DNA of 64,000 bases from Prosthecochloris sp. (lineage in GTDB: Bacteria; Bacteroidota; Chlorobiia; Chlorobiales; Chlorobiaceae), in assembly GCA_004028745.1 (NCBI GenBank), contig RAZP01000055.1, forward strand, positions 52,175 to 116,174. Direction: 5' to 3'. The stretch's first letter is position 1, and every line of letters begins with the position of its first letter. The notes beneath the pieces are model-generated. The model saw only the letters and a list, made by a program, of their open reading frames with translations. It did not search any database and was not told the origin of the DNA. This document shows, piece by piece, positions 34,794-43,127 of this stretch. The position numbers and the translations under genes are program-made.

Positions 34794-36515
34794 TTAGAAA
34801 TTGTAATTCATGCCGATAAACCACTCTCGCGGCGGGGCGTCATAACCGTCGACGTACAGGTAATCCTCATTGAGCAAATTATCGATATCGATGTACAGAC
34901 GTACAGGACCATACTGGTAGTCGGCCCTGAAATCCACAACAGTATAGGAGGGTATCGTCTCGGAATTATCGGCACGGGTATAGACCCTGTCCGTATATTT
35001 CGCGGATGCTCTCAGTGACAAACCCTTGACGGGCCTTATGATGACATCGGCCAGGACGGTGTGAAAGGGTTTGGCCGGCAGCCAGTATCCGGTCTCTTCG
35101 TTGAGCGCATGAAGATAGATATAAGACGGGCTTATTTCGATCAACGAAGAAGGCGTCCATTTCACCGAGGTTTCGATACCCTGGTAGGTTACTTTTCCAA
35201 AATTCTCGTACTGCCCCGTATTGTCAGGTTTCCGGACATAGGTTATCCGGTCAGTGATGTCACGGTGAAACACCGAAGCATCGATCGACCAGGCTGAATC
35301 GGGACTGACAGAAAGAGAAAGCGCATAATTCATCGCTTTTTCCATCCGAAGATCCGGATTTGGCTTGGTTACGGAAGACTCATAATAGCGCTGCCTGAAT
35401 GTAGGGAGGTTATTCGAGCGGTTTGCTGCAAATTCAAAACTGTACGTTTTTTTTGCATAGCCGACGTTCAATTCAGGATTCAACGTATTTCTGAATGCCG
35501 AGTAATAATTCGCGCGCATTCCCAGAGCACACGACCAGGGAGAGCCCTGCCATTCCAGTTTTTTCGCAGTGAAAAACCATGCACGCTCTTCACTGGCAGT
35601 CTTGAAATTGTTTCCTGACGCTTCCTGCCACTCATAGCCTGTTCCACCATCTATAACTCCCAATAATGGCAGTACAACAGGAACGTTAAGTGTCTGACCG
35701 GCTTTCAACACCTTAAGAGAAGCATATAAATCCCTGTCAGGGTCTGTACTGATTGTTCGAGAAGAAGAGTAATACGTTCTGCCGACAAGAGCACCGTATT
35801 TCTGACCGAAGAGAAGTGAAGAAGCATCGTACTCCTTACGTGAGTTCGGCGTTCGCCGTTCCGGGTATCCTCTCAAACCCTTTTTTTCATCGTTGTATTC
35901 TCCTGAGAGGAAAAGGGAAAAATCCGGTGTAAACCGGTAGTCCAGCCTGGCACCCAGCCGATGCCTGGTCTTGTCGTCGTTATTCGTAAACCCGTCATAC
36001 GACTCATACCCTGACGACAGGCTCGCCGCAAGCTTGTTTTTCCTGCCCTGAACGTTGAGCGTTGCATTCCTCTGACCGTTGTTCCCGAAATACCCGCCAG
36101 CCGCTCCGCCAAGGCGATCAACGGATTTCGTGGTTATTACGATGACCCCGCCACTGGTATTGTCTCCATAGGAAATACTGCCGCTCCCCTTGAATATCTC
36201 GATTTTCTCAATGGTATCGAGTGAGATCATCGACCACTTGACGGCGCCGGAACGGGAAGTAGGATCGTTGATCGAACGTCCGTCAAGCAACACCTTGACA
36301 TTGGACGATCCCCGAATCGAGACGGAAGTCTCCCCCGCCTTTACGCCGGGGATACGGTTCATGAGATCGCTGATCTTCATGACATTCATAGCACGGATTT
36401 CCCTGGCCGTTATGACCAGTTTTTCATCCCGGTCGCCGGCGGAAAGCTGCCGGGGAAAACCCATATGCAGGAATGCTGACATGCTGACAACAGCGAAAAC
36501 ATACCGGTACATCAT
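34794..36515 (-). CDS. TonB-dependent receptor coupled to CobN1
   Basis: A short 573-residue outer-membrane receptor. Signal peptide about residues 1-25; TonB-box-like EKLVITAREI; plug with IPGVKAGETSVSIRG, VLLDGRSIND and IEKIEIFKGSGSISYGDNTSGGVIVITTK split over strands; beta barrel ending in FIGMNYNF with the C-terminal Phe needed for BAM insertion. Its ATG overlaps the CobN1 stop (ATGA), so receptor and chelatase are made together. The cargo may be a corrinoid, but the coupling to a CobN-family protein also fits a metal tetrapyrrole. It has no riboswitch of its own and depends on the long operon. Confidence 0.82.
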   Translation of the reverse strand: MMYRYVFAVVSMSAFLHMGFPRQLSAGDRDEKLVITAREIRAMNVMKISDLMNRIPGVKAGETSVSIRGSSNVKVLLDGRSINDPTSRSGAVKWSMISLDTIEKIEIFKGSGSISYGDNTSGGVIVITTKSVDRLGGAAGGYFGNNGQRNATLNVQGRKNKLAASLSSGYESYDGFTNNDDKTRHRLGARLDYRFTPDFSLFLSGEYNDEKKGLRGYPERRTPNSRKEYDASSLLFGQKYGALVGRTYYSSSRTISTDPDRDLYASLKVLKAGQTLNVPVVLPLLGVIDGGTGYEWQEASGNNFKTASEERAWFFTAKKLEWQGSPWSCALGMRANYYSAFRNTLNPELNVGYAKKTYSFEFAANRSNNLPTFRQRYYESSVTKPNPDLRMEKAMNYALSLSVSPDSAWSIDASVFHRDITDRITYVRKPDNTGQYENFGKVTYQGIETSVKWTPSSLIEISPSYIYLHALNEETGYWLPAKPFHTVLADVIIRPVKGLSLRASAKYTDRVYTRADNSETIPSYTVVDFRADYQYGPVRLYIDIDNLLNEDYLYVDGYDAPPREWFIGMNYNF

Positions 36516-39500
36516 TCGTTGATCTCCTCGATCTCCCCTTCGGTTTCAAGATACTCCTCCTGCAACCGCTGTTTCATCTCGTCCGTAGCATTCCACATAC
36601 CGCGGCTGATGGCTTCCAGCAGTTTATCGAGGATGTTCTGACGGGCATAAGGATTGACCTCCTGCATCCACTGCTTCATCTCTTCGTCAAACGCATATTT
36701 TCCGGCAACACGTTCATACATCCAATCCTCGACAACTTCCGCGGTTGCATCCCATCCCAGGATAACGTCCATCATTTTGGAAATGTCTCCGGCACCCTTG
36801 TAACCATGACGTTTCAATCCATCGAGCCACTTGGGATTGAGCAGGCGGGAACGGAAAATATGTTTCGCTTCTTCAAACGTCGTTCGCACCTTCACGCGTC
36901 CGGGGTCCGAACTGTCTCCGACAAGCGCGAACGGCAGCTCACTTCGCTCGTTTTTCACCGCGGTAATCAACCCTCCGTAATAGTTGTAGTAATCGGTACA
37001 GGAAAACATGTCGTACTCGCGGGAATCCTCGTTTTTCACCGTCGCATCCAGCCGAGCAAGCACTTTCTTAAAGGTTTCCGGCTTCTGCTTGCCATACGAT
37101 CCCCTGCCGTAGGCATGTGACGAGTAACGAATGTAATTGGCAGCAAGATCAGCCTGTGTTTCCCAGTTTTTCGATTCGACAAGCTCTTCCACACCCGCCC
37201 CGTACGTACCCGGCGGACAGCCGAAGACCCTGAACGTCGCCTCCCGCATCGCATCGTCTTCACTCATTCCTTCCCTGCCATACTGCTCGGCATCAGCCAG
37301 AACGTTTCTTCTGAGCAGGTTGATCTCCGGTGGTTCGTTGAGAGCCGCGACCATTTTGACAGCATCATCGATCCGTTCGACCAGCAGAGGGAATGCGTCA
37401 CGGAAAAAACCGGAAATGCGCGGAACGATATCGAGCCGGGGCCATTTCAGCTCACCAGAGGGAATGATCTCAAGGCCTTTCACATAACCGCTTCCTTTTT
37501 GCCATACCGGCCTGACCCCCATCAGGTAAAAAATCTCGGCAAGGTCGTCCCCCCCGGACCGCATGGTTGCACCGCCGAAAAGAATGATGCCGATACTTCG
37601 CGGGTACTCATCTTTTTCCTGCAGATAGCGCTCCACAAGCGCATCCCCGAGACTCATCCCGACCTTCCATGCTGCAGGTGTGGGAATTTTCTGCGGGTCA
37701 ACCGAGAAAAAGTTTCTCCCCGTAGGAAGGATATCGGCTTGTCCCCGTGTCGGAGCTCCGGAAGGTCCGGCCTCGACATATCGTCCATTGAACCCTTTGA
37801 GAGAGGAGTTAATCTCTTCACTTACCTTCCTGATCCGGGGGACAAGTTCCGCACAAATGAAAGTCAACCCCTCCAGAACATTCCCGGTAACGATATCGGG
37901 CATGGCTTCCCACACCACGGACGGAGCAGCCGGAGAGTAGTCGTGCAAGGAAAGCAGCCACACCATTTCAAGCGCTGTTTCATGGGCCTCACGAATGACC
38001 TCTCCCCCTGTTTTCAGTGAATCATAAAAAACCGGCACTCCCTTCTTTGCAAGAAGATCATCATAATCATATCCCATTGCTTTCAGAATCGATTCTCTGA
38101 GGGAAAGAACACTTCCCTGATCGAGCCGCATCATCTGGACAATCATCTCAACCAGACGCTCTCCTTCAGGAGCAGCCCCAAGCGTATGCAGGCCGTCGGC
38201 GATCATTGTATCGGCAACCTCATCGAGATAGCCATGCAAATGTTCGAGAAACTTTTCGAAATCCGCCATGGCTGCCTCGCGGCTATATCCGGTATCCTTG
38301 TCGAGATCTGCGTCAACCAGAGCGTCCCAGATCATCGGCCGCAGCACATCCAGCTTTCCGGGATCGCTGTTCCGGGCTTCCGCATAGTTTCTCAGCAGGT
38401 TGTCAAGTGCAGCCATCTCTTCATAGAGATCCGCATTGGTGAACACCGGAGTCAGATGATCGACAATACAACAGTATGATCTTCGCTTTGCCTGTGTACC
38501 TTCACTGGGGTCATTGATGATATAAGGGTAGATATTGGGCAGATCCATGATAGCAAGATCAGGATAGCACTCGTCCGACAACCCCAGAGCCTTGCCTGGA
38601 AGCCATTCCAGAGACCCGTGCTTACCCACGTGCATGACCGCATCGGCCTTGAAGACATTGCGTATCCAGCGGTAGTGAGCAAGGTAGTGATGCGGAGGTG
38701 GAATGTCGGGGTCATGGACAAGCTGATCCTGGCGCTCCAGCTTCCCCCGCGGAGGCTGAATGGTTATAAAGACATTGCCGTTGACAGTTCCGGGAAAAAG
38801 AAGACGGTCCTCATGCACGAAAAGTTCTCCTGGCATCCCGCCCCAGTTGCCGTTCATCTGCGTTTTGACATTGGCTGGAAGAGCATCGTACCATGGCTGA
38901 TAGTCATCCTGCCCGGCAATTGCTTCGGCTTTTTCCGCCATCCTGTCAGGCGTCAGCCAGCGGCGGTCACAGGTCATCCTGTCAAGCAGTTCCCGGGCAA
39001 GATCATCACCGTGCTCATACTGCCTGGCGATATGGTATCCCTCTTGCTGCATTTTGTCCAGAAGAACGCGGACACTGTCGAAACTGTCCAGCCCCACGGC
39101 GCACCCGATCCGGTCGTTGCGAGGGGGATAATGATGAAAAACAACGGCAATACGTTTTTCCCGGTTCGGCTTGCGGCGCAATGCTGCCCACCTGAGAGCA
39201 AGGGAAACGAGCTTTTGTATTCTCTCCTCTACAGGCATTATCTTTACCAGTTGGGCTCCTGTTAAGGCGTCAATCCCTACTTCTTCTCTTGTAGCGAAAG
39301 GAACGGTGATCAAAGCACCGTCAAATTCCGGCTGCGCTGCAGAAAAAGACACTTCCATCGTACCGAGTCCCTGAAGACTCCTTTTCCACTGCTCATGAGG
39401 CTGAAACGTCATGAGCGCCTGCAGGAAAGGCACGTCGAGATTAGGAAGAATCTCGTTGTAATCCGGAGAGTTCAGGGTAAGAGAAAAAAGCAGCGGGTTG

Positions 39501-40288
39501 ATAAGCACATCGATTCTGCTTTTTCCATCGGCATCCCTGAAAAAGGTTTCGGCCACATAATCCGACCCTTTATTGCCCCGCATTGCATCTTTGTAACGGA
39601 GATGAAAGACAGCAATAACGTTCGCCCCCCGGTGCTCGATCTCTCTGATCAAACTATCGAATGCTGCCAGGTCACCGTCAATGAAGTAGCTTTGATAAAA
39701 CCAGAGTCCAACGGTTGGTTTTGAAGGATCCACATGCTTTTCAAGATATCCGTCAAGATCATCGAATGCCGGAAAATCGGGATGATAGACCCCTTCATGC
39801 GGCAGTTTCCGGGGAGATTCCACCGAGAGATTTGTAAAAAACAGGACATTGTGCAGATACAACAGCATGTTCCTGAAATTCACCGCCCCACCGTTCATGA
39901 GATAACGGTTTATAGTCTCGCCCTCTTCTGTTCCGAAAAGTGAACTATGCTCCTTTGCCAGATCGAGGGCCTCATCATCGCCGCCTGCGGAATGGATAAT
40001 CAGAAGCGGGGTATTGCGGCCTTCAGCCTTTCTTTGTTCACATGCTTCGAGGAATTCGTCAAATGCCGGAAAAGATGCCTTACCGCCCATGAGCCGAACA
40101 ATAAAAACATCCGACTCGACCGCACAGCGAACAAACTCCTCTGTCTGGACTGGATTTGAAAGCTGAGACCGGAGACGCGCCTTTACGCTAACCGATCCGC
40201 CGCCATCGATATAGTGACGTATTCCGGCACTCAATGAAGGAATCTCCGATGGACTGGTACTGAAATAACTCAGCGTAAAATGTTTCAT
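36512..40288 (-). CDS. cobN: CobN-family chelatase large subunit (CobN1)
   Basis: A 1258-residue CobN-type protein from ATG 40288. AGGAGA lies about 8 bases upstream, and the ATG overlaps the radical SAM stop (ATGA); the frame extends upstream to 40345 but that part is inside the previous gene. Landmarks: LPHEGVYHPDFPAF (about 162-175), RWAALRRKPNREKRIAV, LVHDPDIPPPHHYLAH, the intact GKHGSLEWLPGK (about 555-566), DLPNIYPYIINDPSEG and CIVDHLTPVF. In CobNST this subunit binds the corrin ring and cobalt. With the ChlD- and ChlI-like genes downstream a complete chelatase is encoded. Because CbiK, the early-insertion chelatase, is also present, the true substrate or direction is open. Confidence 0.85.
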   Translation of the reverse strand: MKHFTLSYFSTSPSEIPSLSAGIRHYIDGGGSVSVKARLRSQLSNPVQTEEFVRCAVESDVFIVRLMGGKASFPAFDEFLEACEQRKAEGRNTPLLIIHSAGGDDEALDLAKEHSSLFGTEEGETINRYLMNGGAVNFRNMLLYLHNVLFFTNLSVESPRKLPHEGVYHPDFPAFDDLDGYLEKHVDPSKPTVGLWFYQSYFIDGDLAAFDSLIREIEHRGANVIAVFHLRYKDAMRGNKGSDYVAETFFRDADGKSRIDVLINPLLFSLTLNSPDYNEILPNLDVPFLQALMTFQPHEQWKRSLQGLGTMEVSFSAAQPEFDGALITVPFATREEVGIDALTGAQLVKIMPVEERIQKLVSLALRWAALRRKPNREKRIAVVFHHYPPRNDRIGCAVGLDSFDSVRVLLDKMQQEGYHIARQYEHGDDLARELLDRMTCDRRWLTPDRMAEKAEAIAGQDDYQPWYDALPANVKTQMNGNWGGMPGELFVHEDRLLFPGTVNGNVFITIQPPRGKLERQDQLVHDPDIPPPHHYLAHYRWIRNVFKADAVMHVGKHGSLEWLPGKALGLSDECYPDLAIMDLPNIYPYIINDPSEGTQAKRRSYCCIVDHLTPVFTNADLYEEMAALDNLLRNYAEARNSDPGKLDVLRPMIWDALVDADLDKDTGYSREAAMADFEKFLEHLHGYLDEVADTMIADGLHTLGAAPEGERLVEMIVQMMRLDQGSVLSLRESILKAMGYDYDDLLAKKGVPVFYDSLKTGGEVIREAHETALEMVWLLSLHDYSPAAPSVVWEAMPDIVTGNVLEGLTFICAELVPRIRKVSEEINSSLKGFNGRYVEAGPSGAPTRGQADILPTGRNFFSVDPQKIPTPAAWKVGMSLGDALVERYLQEKDEYPRSIGIILFGGATMRSGGDDLAEIFYLMGVRPVWQKGSGYVKGLEIIPSGELKWPRLDIVPRISGFFRDAFPLLVERIDDAVKMVAALNEPPEINLLRRNVLADAEQYGREGMSEDDAMREATFRVFGCPPGTYGAGVEELVESKNWETQADLAANYIRYSSHAYGRGSYGKQKPETFKKVLARLDATVKNEDSREYDMFSCTDYYNYYGGLITAVKNERSELPFALVGDSSDPGRVKVRTTFEEAKHIFRSRLLNPKWLDGLKRHGYKGAGDISKMMDVILGWDATAEVVEDWMYERVAGKYAFDEEMKQWMQEVNPYARQNILDKLLEAISRGMWNATDEMKQRLQEEYLETEGEIEEINE

Positions 40289-41322
40289 ACAGCTACTTCT
40301 CCTTTTTGAACGCAGTAATCGAAAATTGTCCTGTAAACAACGCACATGAGGTTCCTCCGGGTACTACGGTTGTACATCATTCTTGACGGGCACTCCCCGG
40401 GACATCGCCCGTCAAGAGGGCAGCCGGAACACCAGCTTCCTTCGGCACGCATACTCGAAAGACGGCAGGTCGGCTCACCATCCCGCCGACCATCAAGTGT
40501 TCCGAGAAAACAGGATGGATCACCCACGGTTTGTGTGCAGGGATACAGACTTCCATCAGGCGTAACGGCAAGGCTTTCCCCTTTCGACGCGGAACAGTAG
40601 TGATGCCTGGAACCTTGTCTGAACGCCCGAAGTACCAGTGATTTTTCACGAAGTGTAAGAGAACGGCTGCGCTCACGGTTAAGAAGGTCAATGGTTTCAA
40701 GCATCCTCAGTATCCCGTCTCTGAGAAGTCCTTCTTCCGGCAAACCGCAACAGCTCTGCCCTGCCGCACCTCCTTTTCGAACAAGCAGATCCAACCCTAT
40801 TCCTGAAGCCATCGGAAAAGCATGCATGGTCATGGCCAACAGATGCAGTTTCCCGGCATTCCGGTCCGAGAGCACCGTGGTCACTTTGAACGGAACTCCT
40901 TCTTCATCAAGCAACTTGATGGCACGATAGGTTGCCGCACTTCCTCCCCGCAATTCCTCTTGAAGACGAGGGGGACCGTCAACGCTGAGACCGATGGAAA
41001 CAGCATACTTACAGAGCTTTCTGATAGTCACTCTGTCCAGCAAAACCCCATTTGTCTGAATTGCAATGGTTACAGGCCAATCTTCCCGGCGGATCAGTTC
41101 GAGGATCGAAAAGACCCGTTCACTCTCCAGCAGAGGTTCACCGCCGGTAATCTGCACATGAAAAGGTTTCCCCGGTGCCACCGCCATATGCAGGGCTTTC
41201 ATGGCTGTTTCAAGGCTCATTGCACTCCCGGAATGCTTTTCCCCCTCATAGCAGTATGAACAGGAAAGATTGCAGGAAGTTGTTACCACCAGCATCAAGT
41301 ATGAAGGAAAAAACATACTCAT
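40285..41322 (-). CDS. Radical SAM/SPASM protein with 7-Cys SPASM motif
   Basis: 345 residues from ATG 41322. The [4Fe-4S]-SAM motif is CNLSCSYC (Cys 17, 21, 24), followed by ITGGEPLL and an IQTNG strand. The C-terminal SPASM domain has HYCSAS, PDGSLYPC, then CSGCPLDGRCPGEC (CX2CX5CX3C) and a last Cys in NLMC, the layout found in RiPP and sulfatase maturases with auxiliary clusters. The ATG overlaps the stop of the 49-codon ORF (ATGA) with GGGAG just upstream; an in-frame GTG at 41373 is an alternative. CobN1 overlaps its 3' end. Substrate unknown: a peptide is the usual target, and the small ORF upstream is the candidate. Confidence 0.85.
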   Translation of the reverse strand: MSMFFPSYLMLVVTTSCNLSCSYCYEGEKHSGSAMSLETAMKALHMAVAPGKPFHVQITGGEPLLESERVFSILELIRREDWPVTIAIQTNGVLLDRVTIRKLCKYAVSIGLSVDGPPRLQEELRGGSAATYRAIKLLDEEGVPFKVTTVLSDRNAGKLHLLAMTMHAFPMASGIGLDLLVRKGGAAGQSCCGLPEEGLLRDGILRMLETIDLLNRERSRSLTLREKSLVLRAFRQGSRHHYCSASKGESLAVTPDGSLYPCTQTVGDPSCFLGTLDGRRDGEPTCRLSSMRAEGSWCSGCPLDGRCPGECPSRMMYNRSTRRNLMCVVYRTIFDYCVQKGEVAV

Positions 41323-41468
41323 CGCTTCCGCTCCCGGAAAAAAAACACCTTCCCCAGTGACTTTTTCTGACACCGGATTCTATCGCCCCACTCTTTCCCC
41401 GAACCGAAAGAAAACTCAAAAACGGCGGTTTTCAGGGCATGGGTGTTGACATTGAGCAGAAAACGCAT
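41319..41468 (-). CDS. 49-codon ORF upstream of radical SAM gene, possible precursor peptide
   Basis: The ATG (41466-41468) overlaps the cbiA stop as TAATG, with AGGGGGAG about 10 bases upstream. The TGA (41319-41321) overlaps the radical SAM ATG as ATGA. The peptide starts MRFLLNVNTHALKTAVFEF, has GSGKEWGD in the middle, a single Cys at residue 33 and a very basic end (FRERKR). Fitting both neighbours exactly is strong evidence for translation. It may be a substrate of the SPASM protein, a coupling peptide, or an N-terminal part of the radical SAM protein joined by slippage on the T8 run near codons 41-44. No homologue is known to me. Confidence 0.5.
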   Translation of the reverse strand: MRFLLNVNTHALKTAVFEFSFGSGKEWGDRIRCQKKSLGKVFFFRERKR

Positions 41469-42817
41469 TATTTCAATGCTCCCCCTTCAGCCAGCAGATA
41501 CTGCGGGAAATCCCTTGTTTCTCCCCAGTAGAGATGTATATAGGAGGCAAATGTGTTTTTAAATCTGAAAAACGGAGTATCAACCGTTTTGTCCCGAGCG
41601 GTGGTGACCGTTGCTACATTTTCGAGTTCCCCTGTCCTGGTGAAACGGGAATAATGGAATTCATGCCCTCTGAGCTCACGCCGATACCCCGCTGTGGAAA
41701 GATTCAATTTCCTGTATCCGAGACGCAGCTGTGCATCCTGCATCGAGGTTTCGAGATCGAGTGCTCCGCACATGTTGCAACGCCTTCCTTCCTTGTCGGT
41801 TATGGTATTGCCGAGATACATCATGCCGCCACATTCCGCATAAACAAGCCCGCCTTTGGAACAGTACTCTGTCACATTGCGGCGCATGGTCACATTGTCT
41901 TCGAGACGGCGGGCAAAAAGCTCCGGATACCCTCCGGAAAAATACAGCATGTCTGCATCGGGAAGAGAGGTGTCTTCCAACGGACTGAAAAACTCAAGGT
42001 TCCCATACTCGCGCAGCACCTCAATATTTTCAGCATACGCAAAGTTAAACGCTTCGTCACGTGCGATACCGATAACCGCATGTGCCCGTGGCTTTACTGC
42101 CGGAAGTACCGGAGGAGAAGGAATGTCAACCAAACAGAGTTCCTTCAATCGTTCGATATCGACGGTTTTGCACACATGTTCGGCCATGGCCGCTATCGCT
42201 GATTCCTGGTCGACATCCGAGGATATATTCAATCCGAGATAACGCCCGGAAACAACCATTGCATCATCACGGGGAACATATCCCAGAGGTTCTACCCCGA
42301 CATCATGACACGCATCCTTGAGAAACTCGTAATGCGAGGGGGTATTGACCCGGTTGAAAATTACCCCTGCAAGACAAAGGGAAGGGTCAAAATGCCGGAA
42401 GCCATAGAGCAAGGGAGCTACAGAGTATGCCGCCCCCCTGGCATCGACAACAAGAACGACTGGAAGATCAAGCATCCTTGCAATAGCAGCACTGCTGCCT
42501 TCCGATTTGACCGCTCCGTCAAACAGCCCCATGACACCTTCAACCACAACGGCATCGGCTTCAACGGAGTGCCGGAGAAACACCTCTTTCATATGGTCCG
42601 CAGAGGCCATGAACATATCGAGGTTTCTCCCCTGCCTGCCTGCGCCATCGACTCTTGCCGCAAGAGTATGCAAAAAGGTATCGAGATAATCAGGACCACA
42701 TTTAAACGGCTGGACGCGATAGCTTTCATTGGCCATGATACGCAGCAATGCAAGCGTCAGGGTTGTTTTTCCGGTGTTGCTGGACGGTGCTGCCAGCATA
42801 AAGGCCGGTTTAAACAT
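41468..42817 (-). CDS. cbiA: Cobyrinic acid a,c-diamide synthase CbiA
   Basis: A 449-residue glutamine-dependent enzyme that amidates the a and c carboxyls of (cobalt-)cobyrinic acid. The N-terminal ATP domain has APSSNTGKTTLTLAL (about residues 10-24), VEGVMGLFDG and VVDARGAAYSVAPLL. The C-terminal GATase1 domain has LYFSGGYPELFA and the nucleophile Cys in VYAECGGMMYLG, and ends with SYIHLYW. Length is normal. It is in the long operon; the small ORF starts on its stop codon. In the anaerobic route its substrate is cobalt-cobyrinic acid from CbiC, encoded at 60.9-62.3 kb. Confidence 0.93.
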   Translation of the reverse strand: MFKPAFMLAAPSSNTGKTTLTLALLRIMANESYRVQPFKCGPDYLDTFLHTLAARVDGAGRQGRNLDMFMASADHMKEVFLRHSVEADAVVVEGVMGLFDGAVKSEGSSAAIARMLDLPVVLVVDARGAAYSVAPLLYGFRHFDPSLCLAGVIFNRVNTPSHYEFLKDACHDVGVEPLGYVPRDDAMVVSGRYLGLNISSDVDQESAIAAMAEHVCKTVDIERLKELCLVDIPSPPVLPAVKPRAHAVIGIARDEAFNFAYAENIEVLREYGNLEFFSPLEDTSLPDADMLYFSGGYPELFARRLEDNVTMRRNVTEYCSKGGLVYAECGGMMYLGNTITDKEGRRCNMCGALDLETSMQDAQLRLGYRKLNLSTAGYRRELRGHEFHYSRFTRTGELENVATVTTARDKTVDTPFFRFKNTFASYIHLYWGETRDFPQYLLAEGGALK

Positions 42818-42836
42818 AAGTGTATGCTTTCATTGA

Positions 42837-43127
42837 TTACTTTCTGTTTACGCCGCTTTCATCATAGCTGCTCGATTCAAGAAAAAGCTTACCTGCAGGC
42901 ACAGTATGCTCCCCGATAAAAAAAACCGCAGGTGTTTCCACTCCTTGCTGCCTGACAATATCACAAATGGTCCCCGGTGTCCCCGTTATCAGCTTTTGAT
43001 CCCGAAGTGATACTTTTGAAACAACACAAACACGAAGGGACGCAGGAAGATCATATTCATTTTCCCTGAGACCCATCCCCTTTTGTCTTGCGATTTCTAA
43101 GTAAAAGATCATAATCGAGCCTGTCAT
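42837..43127 (-). CDS. C-terminal fragment of a SUMT-like tetrapyrrole methylase
   Basis: A 96-codon frame whose last 75 residues match the end of uroporphyrinogen-III C-methyltransferases: LPASLRVCVVSKVSLRDQK, then ITGTPGTICDIVRQQGVETPAVFFIGEHTV. A full enzyme has about 250 residues; the N-terminal SAM-binding GxGPGD part is absent. The front of this frame runs inside the nitrilase-fold gene, so the true start is unclear; ATG 43127 gives the longest form and ATG 43076 the more plausible one. It is probably a relic of a cobA gene that once stood in this operon, left by deletion when the neighbours were joined. It could still be translated; no activity is expected. Confidence 0.55.
   Translation of the reverse strand: MTGSIMIFYLEIARQKGMGLRENEYDLPASLRVCVVSKVSLRDQKLITGTPGTICDIVRQQGVETPAVFFIGEHTVPAGKLFLESSSYDESGVNRK

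Noticed and set aside
36512..40288. Bacteriochlorophyll Mg-chelatase BchH/BchD/BchI set
   Set aside because: The host may make bacteriochlorophyll, but no other bch gene is in the window, both large subunits look like CobN, and the genes follow a cobalamin riboswitch. Not fully excluded without a tree.
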